A stretch of DNA of 64,000 bases from Acephala macrosclerotiorum (lineage: Eukaryota; Ascomycota; Leotiomycetes; Helotiales; Mollisiaceae), in contig MU119204.1 of the NCBI GenBank assembly GCA_014904845.1, forward strand, positions 744,001-808,000, written 5' to 3'. Both the position numbers and the translations under genes were made by a program. The notes under the pieces were generated by a model that saw nothing but the letters and a program-made list of their open reading frames with translations, was not told the DNA's origin and searched no databases. Shown here piece by piece: positions 24,751 through 35,634 of this stretch; within the stretch, counting starts at the first letter, position 1; every line of letters starts with the position of its first letter.

Positions 24751-24983
24751 TGTCTTGAGATTTGTTGTCGTTGTAGAATTGACGTGGGAGGTGAGAGCTT
24801 GAAGAAAAGTTGCGATAAAGCGATAAACTTTTTGGAGAGCCGCTTTAACCGCGGCCGCATCTTAGCGTATTTTTCAATTGAGCTAAAGATTTCAAAGGTC
24901 GGACGACAGCAACGCTCTTTTTCCAGCAAGTGAAGCTCCTCAACGCTCTGCCATTGAGCTTCACTCCCCCTTCTACAGTCAAA
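24751..24983. promoter_or_regulatory. Divergent promoter of RRS1 and mS29/DAP3
   Basis: Only 233 bp separate the two start codons, so both genes must share this region. It contains the direct repeat GCGATAAAGCGATAAA (around 24815), which resembles the PAC element of ribosome-biogenesis promoters (GCGATGAG) but is not identical. It also has a GC-rich stretch ccgcggccgc and, at the DAP3 side, a 10-bp inverted repeat. Co-regulation of a cytosolic and a mitochondrial ribosome gene is inference. Confidence 0.5.
24929..24965 (+). repeat. Perfect 10-bp inverted repeat in the DAP3 leader
   Basis: AGTGAAGCTC at 24929-24938 is the exact reverse complement of GAGCTTCACT at 24956-24965, with a 17-base spacer. 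The right arm ends 18 bases before the DAP3 ATG, so in the mRNA it could form a stem-loop near the start codon, or the two arms could be paired protein sites. The sequence is clear; function is inference. Confidence 0.6.
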
Positions 24984-26763
24984 ATGGCGTCTTCAAATTG
25001 CTGGAGATGTCTCTCCAGACCCACTACTTCATTCATGAATCCCTCCCTATTGACCCTCTCCCGACCTTCCTTTTCAACAACAGCTCTCGTCTCCGCAGCC
25101 GCGAAGAAAACCCTCACACCCGCCAGATCAAAAGGTCAAAAGACATTAAAGATCAAGAAAAAAGCTGTAGTGAAAACAGGGAAACCTCCTGCTGTAGGAG
25201 AAAGGAAGGCGTTAAGGAAGAGAATTGTGTTGAGTAATACGAATGCGTTGGAAGTTGAAGGGATGCAAGATTTGGATGAGGAGATGGTGGAGAAGTTGAT
25301 TATGAAGAAGGAGGAGGATTTGGGTGTGAGTTATGCGCTTGAGGCTGTGGGGGGGAGTGAGGAGGAGTTGGTTGGGAGGGTGGTGGGGTTAAAGGGGGAG
25401 ACGGTTGATAGTTTGAGGGCGGTGGAGGCGTTTAAGACGAGGCAGGGTTGGGAGCTTTTTAGGAGGCCTGGGTTGTTAATCAGGGAGGAGAGTAAGGATT
25501 TGAGTAGGAGGTTGGTGGATGCTGCAAGGACGAGGGAGCCGTTGAGGTTGGTGGTTGATGGGCAGAAGGGGAGTGGGAAGAGTTTGATGCTTTTGCATGC
25601 TATGGCTACGGCGTTTGTGAAGGGGTGGGTAGTGTTGAATATCCCGGAAGGTATGAGCAAATCAAAATCAATAGTCGAGGTCATTACTGACAAGGAGAAT
25701 AGCTCAGGAAGTCACTAACGCGATGAACGACTATGCTCCGATCCAGGGAACGACACCGACACTCTGGTCCCAGCCAACGTATACTGCCAAATGGCTTGGA
25801 CAAATCGGCAAGGCAAATAACGCTGTCTTGCAAAACCTCAAATTAAGCATGGAACACAATCTTCCCATACCCGTGCAATCGAACATTTCCCTCGCCCGTC
25901 TCTGCGAGCTCGGCGCTCGAGACCCAGATGTAGCATGGCCTGTCTTCCTGGCCTTCTGGTCCGAAATCACAGCTAGAGGACGACCGCCCGTCCTCATGTG
26001 TCTCGACAGCATAAGCAACGTCCTGGGGGTCAGTTTATACCGCGCTCCAGACTACTCACTCATCCATTCCCACGATTTAGCCATCATCCGTCACTTCGTC
26101 GATCACCTTTCCGGGAAAGCGAAGCTTCCAAATGGAGGGGCTGTCATTGCCGCAACAAGTAGAAGCCATGCCCCTATTTCCAAGTCTTTAGAACTTGTGA
26201 TAGCAAATGCCAACGAGAAGGCAGCACACGCCAAGTACATGGAAGAATTTTCTATCAAGGAAGCCCAGCATAAAGCAAACTACGCCGCATACCTAAAACG
26301 CTTTCCAGCCATGAAAGCAGAGAGAGAAGCCGAAATCGCTAGATGGGAGCAACAGTTTGCCTTCGAGGCGGCGGAACTAGCAGCTCGAACGGCTCCTAAA
26401 CAGATGTTGGATAAAAAAGAGTATAGAGCGACTAACCCTTCCCCTGAACCGATGTCGAATCCTACACCGTATCAACCGCTGCAGCCCAAGGAACTTCAGC
26501 TCACGCCTCGAGATCCGTTTGAGAAGGCTTATGATGCGAGAGCGGATGCTGTGTTGAAGAGCATTGAGGTATTGAGCTTGAAGGGGATTAGTAAGACTGA
26601 GGCAAGGGGGCTGATGGAGTATTGGGCTCAGAGTGGGGTGTTGAGACAGAGGGTTGATGAGGAGAGTATTGCGGAGAAATGGGCGTTGGCCGGGAATGGG
26701 ATTGTTGGGGAGATTCAGAGGGGCGCGTTGTGGATGCGGATACCGAGAGGGACAGCGGGATGA
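24984..26763 (+). CDS. RSM23: Mitochondrial small-subunit ribosomal protein mS29 (DAP3 / Rsm23)
   Basis: GTP-binding protein of the mitochondrial small ribosomal subunit. Exons 24984-25650 and 25703-26763 flank a 52-bp intron (GTATGA...GAATAG); 575 residues. The N-terminus has the character of a mitochondrial presequence (CWRCLSRP, RPSFSTTALV, basic). The Walker A motif GQKGSGKS is at about 193-200, in VVDGQKGSGKSLMLLHAM. Other DAP3-type stretches are GWVVLNIPEAQEVTNAMNDY across the intron, PVLMCLDSISNV and the C-terminal EKWALAGNGIVGEIQRGALW. The open frame begins earlier at a GTG (24930), but the ATG at 24984 with AAA before it is the likely start. A charged insert around 395-470 makes it longer than yeast Rsm23. 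Confidence 0.92.
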
Positions 26764-27892
26764 GTGGCAAGGGGAAGGTGGCAATGTATTGTATTGTAAG
26801 TGTAAAAGACTTGTGAGATATGTGTTGATAAGGAGGAATAGCATAGGGGTGTATGCATGGGTGGTTTTGCGTACCCCCCCTTGCTATTTGTACTTGTGTT
26901 GTGCGATATGAGGTGAGGAGTTTCCACCAGTTCAAGGACCCAAGACTTGTAGACACCAGCCACAAGTTTCGTTGCAAGCGCAACCTGTCATTATCTTCAA
27001 TCTAGTCAGCCCTCACTTTATCGCAAGTGCCAGACCCTCGCTGCCCCCTGATGTTATTTTGATGATTTCGCGCAAGAAAAAGGCTCCAGTTTCTCAATCT
27101 AGCAAAATTTCAGCCGCACATGTTTGTCTGACCGTATACCCCAACCATTAGGTAGAGGTATCTAGGAATGGCGCGTGGACTGGGCTAAAAGTTTCCCCTC
27201 TAGCCACTAGCATAAGAGAACTACATTGAAAATTGTGCGCATTTAAATTTATGTAAGACTCTTTTCGGGGGGCGGATCGGGACTTGGGAATAGCATGTGT
27301 TTGAGAGCTTTTAAGATGAAAGCACAAGGCCACCTGTTTTTATCGATGTACTTTGCTATACTACCGTACTTGAAGGGTCTAATACCCGTTCTTGTTGTAC
27401 GCTTACTGCAAGTGTCTGGTTCAATTAAGACAACCTTAATCCTCGTGATTGAAGTTGACATCGAAGGGCACATAAACCCTATTGCCATCTCGCTCCTCAT
27501 CATCCACAACTATGTCCATCTAACTCTCGTATTTGCTGTTTAATAGACCCATTAACTTTCTATTATTAATTCGTGCCCTGCCTTTGTGTGGTGTCTGTTT
27601 GAACCTGAGGTCGAGACCCAATGGCCGGCGATACGAGACAGGGGGAAAGCCACAGGGGTTAAATGGATACACGTGATATTCGCGCTCGAATAACGCGTCA
27701 AACGCGTTTGATCACCCCACCGCTTTCAGCCGTGTTTCGACTTCTGCCTAGAGCATTATTTATGAAGACACACTCCACTGTCGAATTGTTTGCACATGCT
27801 TGATCTGAGAATATGCTACAGGATCTTCCGCAAAAGCTGCTATTCGAGTTGCCTAATTCGACATCTTGAATTGCGCATTCTTTGAACCGATC
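26764..27892. other. No gene seen
   Basis: Short overlapping frames only. No domain, repeat or RNA gene recognised. The right end is the promoter of copy A. Confidence 0.45.
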
Positions 27893-29656
27893 ATGTCAGG
27901 AGGTTCTGCCCAAGCTCCAGGGGGCTCAAGCTCCAATGATATGAACGCTATTCAAGGTCAGGGCAGCACAGTTGAATGCCAGATCAGGCCTGCACCAACA
28001 GCAGCTCATCTACAAGAATCTGCAAATGCAAGGACTTTTGCCGCCGCAGGTAAGCTGTTTATTGCCCTCCATCTGATGAAAACTCTTTACAGCTGTATGT
28101 CATAGTCGGAACGAGGACTCACGATCTACCACAGGATTTGCGGAAGATACACCTATGCAGGGTACTCAGGCGTATGAAATGCTTGCTCCGGTGACAGGCG
28201 AGAATGATGAAGATGAAGTTATGTCAAGCGCAAACGAAAGTAGGGATTGGGAATACAGTGACAATGAACTCGGCGGAGGTGATCCTTATTTGTCGACTGA
28301 TGAAGAAGAGTTGGAGGCGAGGAAGCACCCAATACGACGACCCGAAGACATTGGAAGACTCATCAACGAGGCGTTCCCCGTCGATCCGGGCCTTGAAATT
28401 GGAGATGACGAAGATCAAGATATATTTGATGACGGCCTCGATGGCGATGACTCCGACTCGGGCAGCGATGTTAGTACCGTTTACGAAGAATTGACCGAGC
28501 CTACCGTCTTCGTACAAGTTTTAGAAGTTCCAGCATCTCCTAGCAAGCAAGAGCCGGCAACCGACGAAGATGTTCTGGGCAGTGACGACTCAGAATTTAT
28601 CTGTGATGATTCAGAGGAAGTACAAACAGATGAAGGCATGGATACACCTGATGGGTCGGAGGAAACGCAACCTCATGCGTCGAACACACAGCACGAGGTA
28701 TTAGCTCTGACAGATGCCGCCACCCTACGAAAGAAGTCGTTTTCAGAACTTCAACAAGAACAGTACAAGCTCTTATATAAGACGTCAGAGTATACATGGA
28801 GCACCAAGCTAGTGGGAAGTTTCGAGAGGGAGTTCCGCCCCCAAATTACTCGGGAACAGGAGTGCGACGCCATCAGATGGAGACTATTAGAACTAGAAGA
28901 AGCGAAAAAGGCCATCGAAGAGCAAATGTTGCTCGCCGAGCATCAACTCGAAGAAGAGGAAAGTGCCAAAGACCAAGCTGTCGAGAAGTTGGCCTTCGCT
29001 CTAGAATTTTCCGGTATATCTGAAGTACTATGGGAAGCATACAACGCATTCTGCTCCTCATTGGACCCCGAGTTTGGTCAACGGGGTGGATTCTCGATCA
29101 CATGCGATGCAGATCATGAAGGCTGCTACACGAGCTATGACCCTCAATTCCAAATATTCAAGGAGTCCGTTGAGGGGGCTTACAGCAACTGCAATTTTCG
29201 TTGTGAGTCTTTCTCAGAGCCAGCTCGGGCGCCCGGAATGGGGTATTGGGATAGAAGTGGAACAGCATACATCGTCGAGTTCTGGCCTCTCAAGTGTCCA
29301 GATCCTCTCACAGGTACTGAATCAACTTGGGGTGAGCAATATGTAAGTCGCGGGAATCCTTCATCAGAATGTCTTCGCTAATACCTTTTCAGCCTGAGCT
29401 TTACAGTCTTGCAACCGCTGCAGTCCGTGAAGGCTCTGAGGCAGCTATAGATATGCTTGTGTGTCTACCAGACATGAACTCCACCTTTAATGGTGGCTGG
29501 CTATTCGATTATGTTTTCGTGCCTACTTTAAAGGATTCTCCCATTGTGGGCAAGCGCTGGAGGTTCAGAAGCGCACACAAGATTGACCAACCTTGCACGG
29601 TGGAGGAAAAACGACAAAGGTTGGAACTGGCCTTGAGACCTGAGAATGTCCGATAG
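27893..29656 (+). CDS. Unknown protein, tandem family copy A (intact)
   Basis: Not a family I recognise. Three exons, 27893-28049, 28135-29342 and 29393-29656 (introns 85 and 50 bp), 542 residues. Residues 60-240 are very acidic and Ser-rich (e.g. DDEDQDIFDDGLDGDD). A predicted coiled coil rich in Glu/Leu follows at about 290-340, then a conserved globular part beginning GQRGGFSITC (near 366) with DHE and several cysteines. The last exon reads PELYSLATAAVREGSEAA, NGGWLFDYVF and KRWRFRSAHK. Copy B at 33990 shares the coil, the QRGGFSITC block, the VEFWP motif and the last exon; a relic, copy C, keeps only the end. The phase-0 intron after TWGEQY is at the same place in all three. The upstream TTG at 27866 is not used; ATG at 27893 is chosen. 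No signal peptide or membrane segment, so cytosolic or nuclear. Confidence 0.75.
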
Positions 29657-30461
29657 AGAGCAGAAGATATGGGGTTCAGTATTAAGCAAATACTTCCGGC
29701 GTGAACTTGATTTGAATATTGGAAAGGTATGCGCAGAGTGTCCTGGAGTTTTGGTCTTGAACTTGGGAATGAGCTTGAGGAGGCTTCTGTCATGAAATTC
29801 ACGCTCATTTCGCTTTTTATTGTCATGAGAAATCAGATCAGAGCTATTTGTAGATGTAGCTTTGAACATGTGGTGCTTCTTAGATCTCGCCCAGTTGATA
29901 AGTCAATCCAACACATAGCAAATGGGCTTTGACGATCATGGCTCGGAATGACAATTATTCAACGCAGAGCGAGACTGAAAAGTAGTGTAAGTATAGACTT
30001 CCCCTAAGTATCGCAGATAATTGTCTCGTCGAAAATGTGATGGTCGGTACCTGGATATGTTTCCTCGTGACTTGGCGACTCCCCCTGACCACGTCAAAGC
30101 GCGTCGTCCGAACGTCTCATTTGCACTATAAACCTCACATCCGCTTTTTGATTCCGAAGCCCCCAAAACAGCTAATCGCAAGGAGAATAGCGGCCGATGG
30201 TAATAATCACATGATGGAGTGGGGTGCATTTGCCAATCCTGGGGTGCGTCGGCGGCTAGCCAGAAACCGCCCTTTCCGGAATAGCGGCTGACAAAGCTGC
30301 TGTAACCAAAGAATGAAATTCGAGCCAAAGTGAAGTCAAGGCTTCCAGGTTCTCGCTCGGGGGTAGGAATTTACTGGTGTACCTTAAAACCCAGCCATCT
30401 TCTTTTCCTCTCGAATTCAGGCTTTCCGGTCGATGCGCACCTACACACCTAAACCTCAACG
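29657..30461. other. No gene seen
   Basis: 3' flank of copy A and promoter of the kinase-like gene. Short frames on both strands without domains. No repeats recognised. Confidence 0.45.
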
Positions 30462-32125
30462 ATGTCGAAAACCCTTCCGCTTCTTCAAGGGGAGATCACA
30501 TTAGAATCAGCCCTGGACGATGACGATAACATGCTCCAGGCCCTAGCGTACCCTCAAAAACGATTCGAGTATTTTGTCTACCTCTGGAAGCATCGCAGCG
30601 AGATCGAAGCCATTGTGTCGTATCACCTGGGCTTAAACAAGGGAGAGACATGTCAAATAGGAGAAGTCAAAGATTGGATGGCTGGAAGCTTCAATGTTTG
30701 TATACCAGTCAGCGTCAACAGGGCCAAATCCTGCAGCAAACGGGTGATAATTAGGTTTCCTCTGCCATACAAGGTGGGAGAATTACAACACCCTGGCAAT
30801 GCAGAGGAGAAGATCCGTTCTGAAGCTGCTACCTTCATCTGGATCCGAGAAAATTGTCCTACTGTTCCAATACCTTACTTATGGGGGTTTGGACTTCCTG
30901 ATGGCGAGAGTGTATGTCACCTAAAGTGAGGTATCGACGGTTCACTTTCAAATCATATGCTGACTTGATATTTGCGCAGTTTACGACGCCTGACACCCTC
31001 CCCTTTCATATGCGGTTGATGTGGTATCTCAGACGGAGTGTATTATCATTATTGGGGTTCCCCCTCCCTTGTCGATATATAAGTCGTCAGAATGTTCGAA
31101 CTCTAAAGACGGGATATCTGGTCATCGACTACATTGAAGAGACACATGGAAAGATGCTTTCTGAATCCTGGGAGGAACTACGCCACGACAAAAATCGGAG
31201 GTTCAACTTGTTCAGCGATTTATCTCGGATTATACTTTCTTTAGCACAGTTACCTCTGCCACGCATAGGCTCCCTGACAATAGACAAGCACGGCGTTCTA
31301 TGTCTGCTTAACCGGCCCCTAACACTTCGTTTACAACATCTAGAGAACGAGGGAATTCCAACCAACATCGACAGAAGCCTTACATACTCTACCACAGATG
31401 CTTACTTACTCGATCTTTTACTATGCCATGATAACCGGATACGGTATCAGCCTAACTCTATACTTGAAAAATTCGATGGCCAAGCACAGCTATCGACTTT
31501 GACTGCTATGCGAGCCCTTCTGCCTCACTTCACCAATCGCGATCTTCGGCATGGGCCCTTTGTTCTCACACTCACAGACCTTCACCAGAGCAACATATTC
31601 GTCGATAACGACTGGCACGTTAAATGCTTAATTGATCTTGAGTGGGCATGTTCACGGCCAATTGAGATGCTACATCCACCGTGTTGGTTGACTAGTCGAG
31701 GGGTGGACCAACTAGCTAAGGGCGAGCACCTCGAGGCCTACAGCAATGTACATAGAGAATTCGTTGATGCTTTCGAAAACGAAGAGAAATTGTTTCCTCG
31801 CATAAATAGCGACGCCTCATACCGAACACGCATCATGAGAAGAGGATGGACAACCGGAAACTTCTGGTACTTTTACGCCTTAGACAATCCTAAAGGATTA
31901 TACAATATATTTCTTCAACATATTCAGCCGATGTTCACACAGTTAGATGACAAGGGCATGGTCGAGTTTGAACGAACCTTAGCCCCTTATTGGAGTGTTG
32001 ATGGACTTCAAGTCATAGCAGCGAAAATCAAGGATAAGGAAGTGTACGACGATCAACTGCGAAGGGCATTTGAGTTTCCTGTGGTAGAATTTGGAAACGA
32101 GAATGCTGATAGACCATCATATTAA
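30462..32125 (+). CDS. Aminoglycoside-phosphotransferase (APH)-like kinase
   Basis: Two exons, 30462-30911 and 30980-32125, 68-bp intron (GTATGT...GCGCAG), phase 0, 531 residues. It belongs to the large fungal set of APH/choline-kinase-fold proteins. Seen: N-lobe strand KRVIIRFPLP with a lysine/arginine at the ATP-binding place, EEKIRSEAATFIWIREN, hinge GYLVIDYIEE, and the catalytic loop LTLTDLHQSNIFVDNDW, a DLHxxN variant of the usual HxDxxxxN, followed by the metal-binding CLIDLEWAC. Substrates of these fungal members are generally unknown. It lies between copy A and the relic copy C of the unknown family, in the same orientation, so it may have been caught inside a local duplication (inference). 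Confidence 0.88.
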
Positions 32126-32232
32126 ATCGTCAATTCCACTTAGTCTCTCGGTGCATACTGTTGTTGACTCCTGACAAAGGCTATGCATTCACTATCACAA
32201 TGTTGGCTCTCTTGCCCTCGCCAATTTCCACC

Positions 32233-32445
32233 TCATCCACTGCCACTGGCTTTCCCACCCGCTTCCTCTTGAGCCTTAGCCTTTGCAGCCTCTTCGCGCT
32301 TCGCCCTAGCTTCCGCTCTCTTGTCCTTGGCCTCTTTCCCGGAAGATGACAGCTGATTCATAGTTTTCTGGTCTGCCAGGCCCGCAGTGACGGCACTTCT
32401 GGCAGCGCGGTCCTCAGCTTCCTTTCTCGCCCGATCGTCGTCCAT
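32233..32445 (-). CDS. Small charged protein, 70 residues (hypothetical)
   Basis: An ATG in good context (atcaaaATGG) opens a 70-codon frame of very biased composition, Lys/Arg/Glu/Ala with no aromatic residues (DDDRARKEAEDRAARSAV, then an Ala-Lys-Glu-rich helix-like C-terminus ending GGKASGSG). The frame would form one long helix. No family is recognised. It ends 107 bp from the stop of the kinase-like gene on the other strand. It could be a real small gene, the last exon of something longer, or chance. Confidence 0.4.
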   Translation of the reverse strand: MDDDRARKEAEDRAARSAVTAGLADQKTMNQLSSSGKEAKDKRAEARAKREEAAKAKAQEEAGGKASGSG

Positions 32446-32959
32446 TTTGATAACCTAAACGTGGTGTTCTTGAGCTATTGGCAGGGTTGAGCAAGGGCAC
32501 TCGTTGCTGACAAGATAGCTACATAAAATAAGCTTGACTAGAACGTTGGAAATAAGAAACTATAGTACTCAGGTTGAATATGGGCCAACGAGAAAGAGCT
32601 GGAGATATTTTGGATGATTGAGCAGGGCCCATCATATAACGGACCCGTGCTATATATAAACCGCTTAATGGGGCTTCGACTAAATATATATAATGCAGGG
32701 CGCTCAAAGGAGGCTTTGACTGTATAGCGCAAGTCCCGGAGCAGATGCACCAATTCCATACCATTTTTCGAGGTCGGCCAATTAATTATCGGCTCCAAGC
32801 ATCCGTATATTAAAGCGGCCAACAGGCAACAGCACCTAATCAGCATCCCCGTTATTCCTCCCTTAATAGCATACCTACATATTTACCGTTCATCCCGAAT
32901 CTGCAGGTGTCGAATAGCATGTTCAACACGCCGCATGTGAGCCTTTAGCCTTTCACATG
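32446..32959. other. No clear gene; possibly decayed 5' part of copy C
   Basis: The segment 32700-32720 (CAAAGGAGGCTTT) stands at about the distance from the copy C tail that the QRGGFSITC block has in copies A and B, and reads roughly KGGF. The match is too weak to call. Otherwise only short stop-laden frames. Confidence 0.25.
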
Positions 32960-33340
32960 CCACGCCGACATATGGGCGAAAGTCTCGACATGGGGAGAGA
33001 AATACGTACGTTCCTTTAATGCAGCTCTAGAGAATCTCCTCTTTGGCAACGCTCTGTGCTACCGAATCCTGTCTCCTAGCGTAAACTTTACTCGCTTGCT
33101 GAAATGGGCGTTGCAAATGGCCACAAAACAGCGCTAGAAATGCTCGTTGCATTGCCAGACAGGGAGGCTTGATGCCATAGCGGTTGAATGTTTGAATATT
33201 TATTTCAACGAGCTCTGAGCAAGCAGCCTGTGCTAGGCAAAATATGGCGATTTAAGATTGCTCATAACATTGAGCAGCCGTATGCAGCTAATCAGAAGAG
33301 AAAACGGGCGAAGCAGGAAATTATGCAGCGGTTTAGTTGA
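32960..33340 (+). pseudogene. Relic copy C of the unknown tandem family
   Basis: Remnant of the 3' end of the family seen at 27893 and 33990. It keeps STWGEKY before a GTACGT donor at about 33006, an acceptor TCCTAG near 33079, and then in a single frame KLYSLAEMGVANGH, ALEMLVALPD, MFEYLFQRAL and KQPVLGKIWRFKIAHNIEQPY up to a TGA at 33338. Two in-frame TGA stops interrupt it (33170 and 33185). The second falls exactly where copies A and B have the Trp of GGWLF, so TGG became TGA. From that point the alignment with copy A is gap-free, so decay is by substitution and not frameshift. Upstream exons are lost or unrecognisable. Found only by translating past stops. Confidence 0.75.
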
Positions 33341-33989
33341 CCATATCTATATTTGGTCTTTGGATTTGATCAAGTCAAACCTCTCCCTTCTAAATACAGC
33401 TGGAGCGTCTTCAGCGAAATGTACTGGCCGCTTTGATTTCAATCCCCTTGGATGATCGAGTTCTGACACATTCCCGGGAGGCCTCCAATTTGATATTTAG
33501 ATCGCTTGCTTCTCAATTTATCTCGTCTCTTTTGCGGGCTTCTCTCTGCTTTTAAAAGTGGTTGCGATGGTGAGATTGTCGAGAGTATTGGGATTGTAGC
33601 ACCCCGCCAGCTTATTCACCCTTAAGCATTGATTCGATCTGAACTCCCGTAGCCACTACCTGCTCATCTAATCCTCACCTCGATTATGAATTCCCTTCGC
33701 TAGCTCTTTCTCCCTTCTTCGCCACCGACTTAATTTGAGAACGATTTGGAAATTTTCAACCTGATCAAGTTCCTTGCTTGGCTTTCTGCAAGATACTTGG
33801 TCGCCTCAAACAACAACGATCTCAAGAACAAAGAGGAAAAGCTTTTGGTTCTAGACTCGATTCTTCAAGGTATCTTCTCCAATCTCTCCACACAAGACTC
33901 AAGACCATCGTAAGGAATGTCAAGGCTCGACGAGGCGTACACCAAAGCTAACTTCAGGACAGATCGGACAGTACTATCGCTCGCTGAGG
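33341..33989. other. Promoter and leader of copy B
   Basis: Pyrimidine-rich sequence before the copy B start codon; no other feature recognised. Confidence 0.4.
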
Positions 33990-35266
33990 ATGTCCCACTC
34001 CCAAACCATGGCTCACATGTTCCATAAAACCGGCGTTCAAGCTCAATCTGCTGCCTCTGGGGATGGATGCGACCTCACTCCGAAAGTCGAGAGTCAGGTT
34101 TCGGGAAGAGAAGGAGAATCTCAAGGCGTAACCGAGTATCCCGATGATGAAACAATGGCCAACACCGATGATGGTACGGAGAGCCACGACGAGGGAAGCG
34201 ATGGAAGCAGCCTCGGAAGCATGGATGAGGACCACATGAACTTCAGCGCCAAGAGTGAGCATGCCCGGATCGCAATGGAGATTCCTAAGGCGGGACCAGC
34301 AATGAGTGGACATGAGTTCGGAGGAAATGGCCCTGCATTCATCGAAGGACTCAAACTTTCATTCATTAAACTCCAGCGACAACGCCACAAGATCCTTCGC
34401 GGACCCTCGAACTACGCACCTATTTGCTTTTCCTCCCAACAAGCATCACCTGACGCCAAAGTCACAGCCTTGGTGGCCAAGATCCAGGAGTTGGAAGAAA
34501 CCAAGAAGCAAATCGAACTCGAGATTGAGGCTTGCGAGCATGGCATCGAAGTCGCCAGAAAGCAGAGAATCGACCAACAGGTCAAATTCCTCTTAGAACA
34601 CAATGGTGTCTCTCCAGAGCTGATGGCCGAGTACTATGCATTCCTTGCCTCTATTGAGCCGGATGGTGGACAACGAGGTGGCTTCTCTATCACTTGCTTC
34701 GGAGATCATGAGAACTCGTATGTTGAGTATGATCCGAGCTTGGCAATCTTGAAGGAGAATGCTGAAGATGATTATTCGGTTTGCCATTATCGCTGCGAGG
34801 CTTTGAAGGTGGATGGACCTTGGGTCGTTGGTGAATCCGGTATCCCTGAGCCTACTCGGGAGTCCATCGTTGAGTTTTGGCCTGTTGACGCTCCTGTTCC
34901 ATGTGCTCGCGGCGTTCGCACGTGGGGAGAATAATTTGTACGTCCTTCATTCCATAACTTCCATCTCGTCTACTACCTTCATCCCCTGTCACATGCATAG
35001 CTGACAGTCGACAGCCACTCCTCTATCAGCTCGCCATGGTCGCTGCATCTGCCGGCTCTGAGGTCGCACTTCAGATGCTTGATGCACTTCCCGACAAGGA
35101 TTCGTCCTTCCGAGGTGGATGGCTCTTCGACTATCAGTTTGAGCCTGCCTTGAGGCATCATCCTATTCTTTCGAAGAGATGGAGATTCCGAGGTTCCTAT
35201 GAAATCAACAAGGCAGTTGCTGCTGCCGACAAGAGAACGAAGCTCGTGTCCATGCTCGGAATCTGA
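33990..35266 (+). CDS. Unknown protein, tandem family copy B (stop before splice site)
   Basis: Homologue of copy A. Exon 1 from the ATG at 33990 runs to an in-frame TAA at 34932-34934, 314 residues. It has a Glu/Asp-rich start, a coiled coil at about 158-205, and the block QRGGFSITC near 227 with DHE as in copy A, ending VRTWGE. The TAA stands where copy A has CAA (TWGEQY), two codons before the donor GTACGT at 34938. The last exon (35015-35266) is intact: PLLYQLAMVAASAGSEVA, GGWLFDYQFEPAL, KRWRFRGSYEI. So either the protein is truncated, or a weak donor at 34922 (GTGGGG) pairs with the acceptor at 35007 (TGACAG). That pairing restores frame, skips the stop and gives about 397 residues. No function is recognised. 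Confidence applies to the homology, not to the intactness. Confidence 0.65.
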
Positions 35267-35634
35267 GTTCTGGAGTTTGCAGGGATAATTAGATGCAGGA
35301 TGGTTCATGGGAAGGGTATAATTGGCGTTAAATACTGCAGGTTCAGCAGAAGGAGACGCAGTGGGCAACATATTTGGGAACAGACTCGGTAATAAACGCG
35401 TGATACAACGGTAAGATAGGCATGCAAAACTGTGGTAAAGAAATAGAAAGCATCTTGAGACCCAGATACAGCTCACAGTGAAACGTGCAATATCTCCGCG
35501 ACTAGCAGCAATGTAGATATGACATTGAAGACATATATCGAATATGGACGAAACCATTGCTACAAGGGAATAAAGATCGAAATAGATACAAGAATCGAAG
35601 TTGAGATCTGTTTTTGGTGCTCTATCACGGGAAA
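35267..35634. other. Convergent 3' flanks
   Basis: Between the end of copy B (+) and the stop of the sensor-like gene (-). Nothing else seen. Confidence 0.5.
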
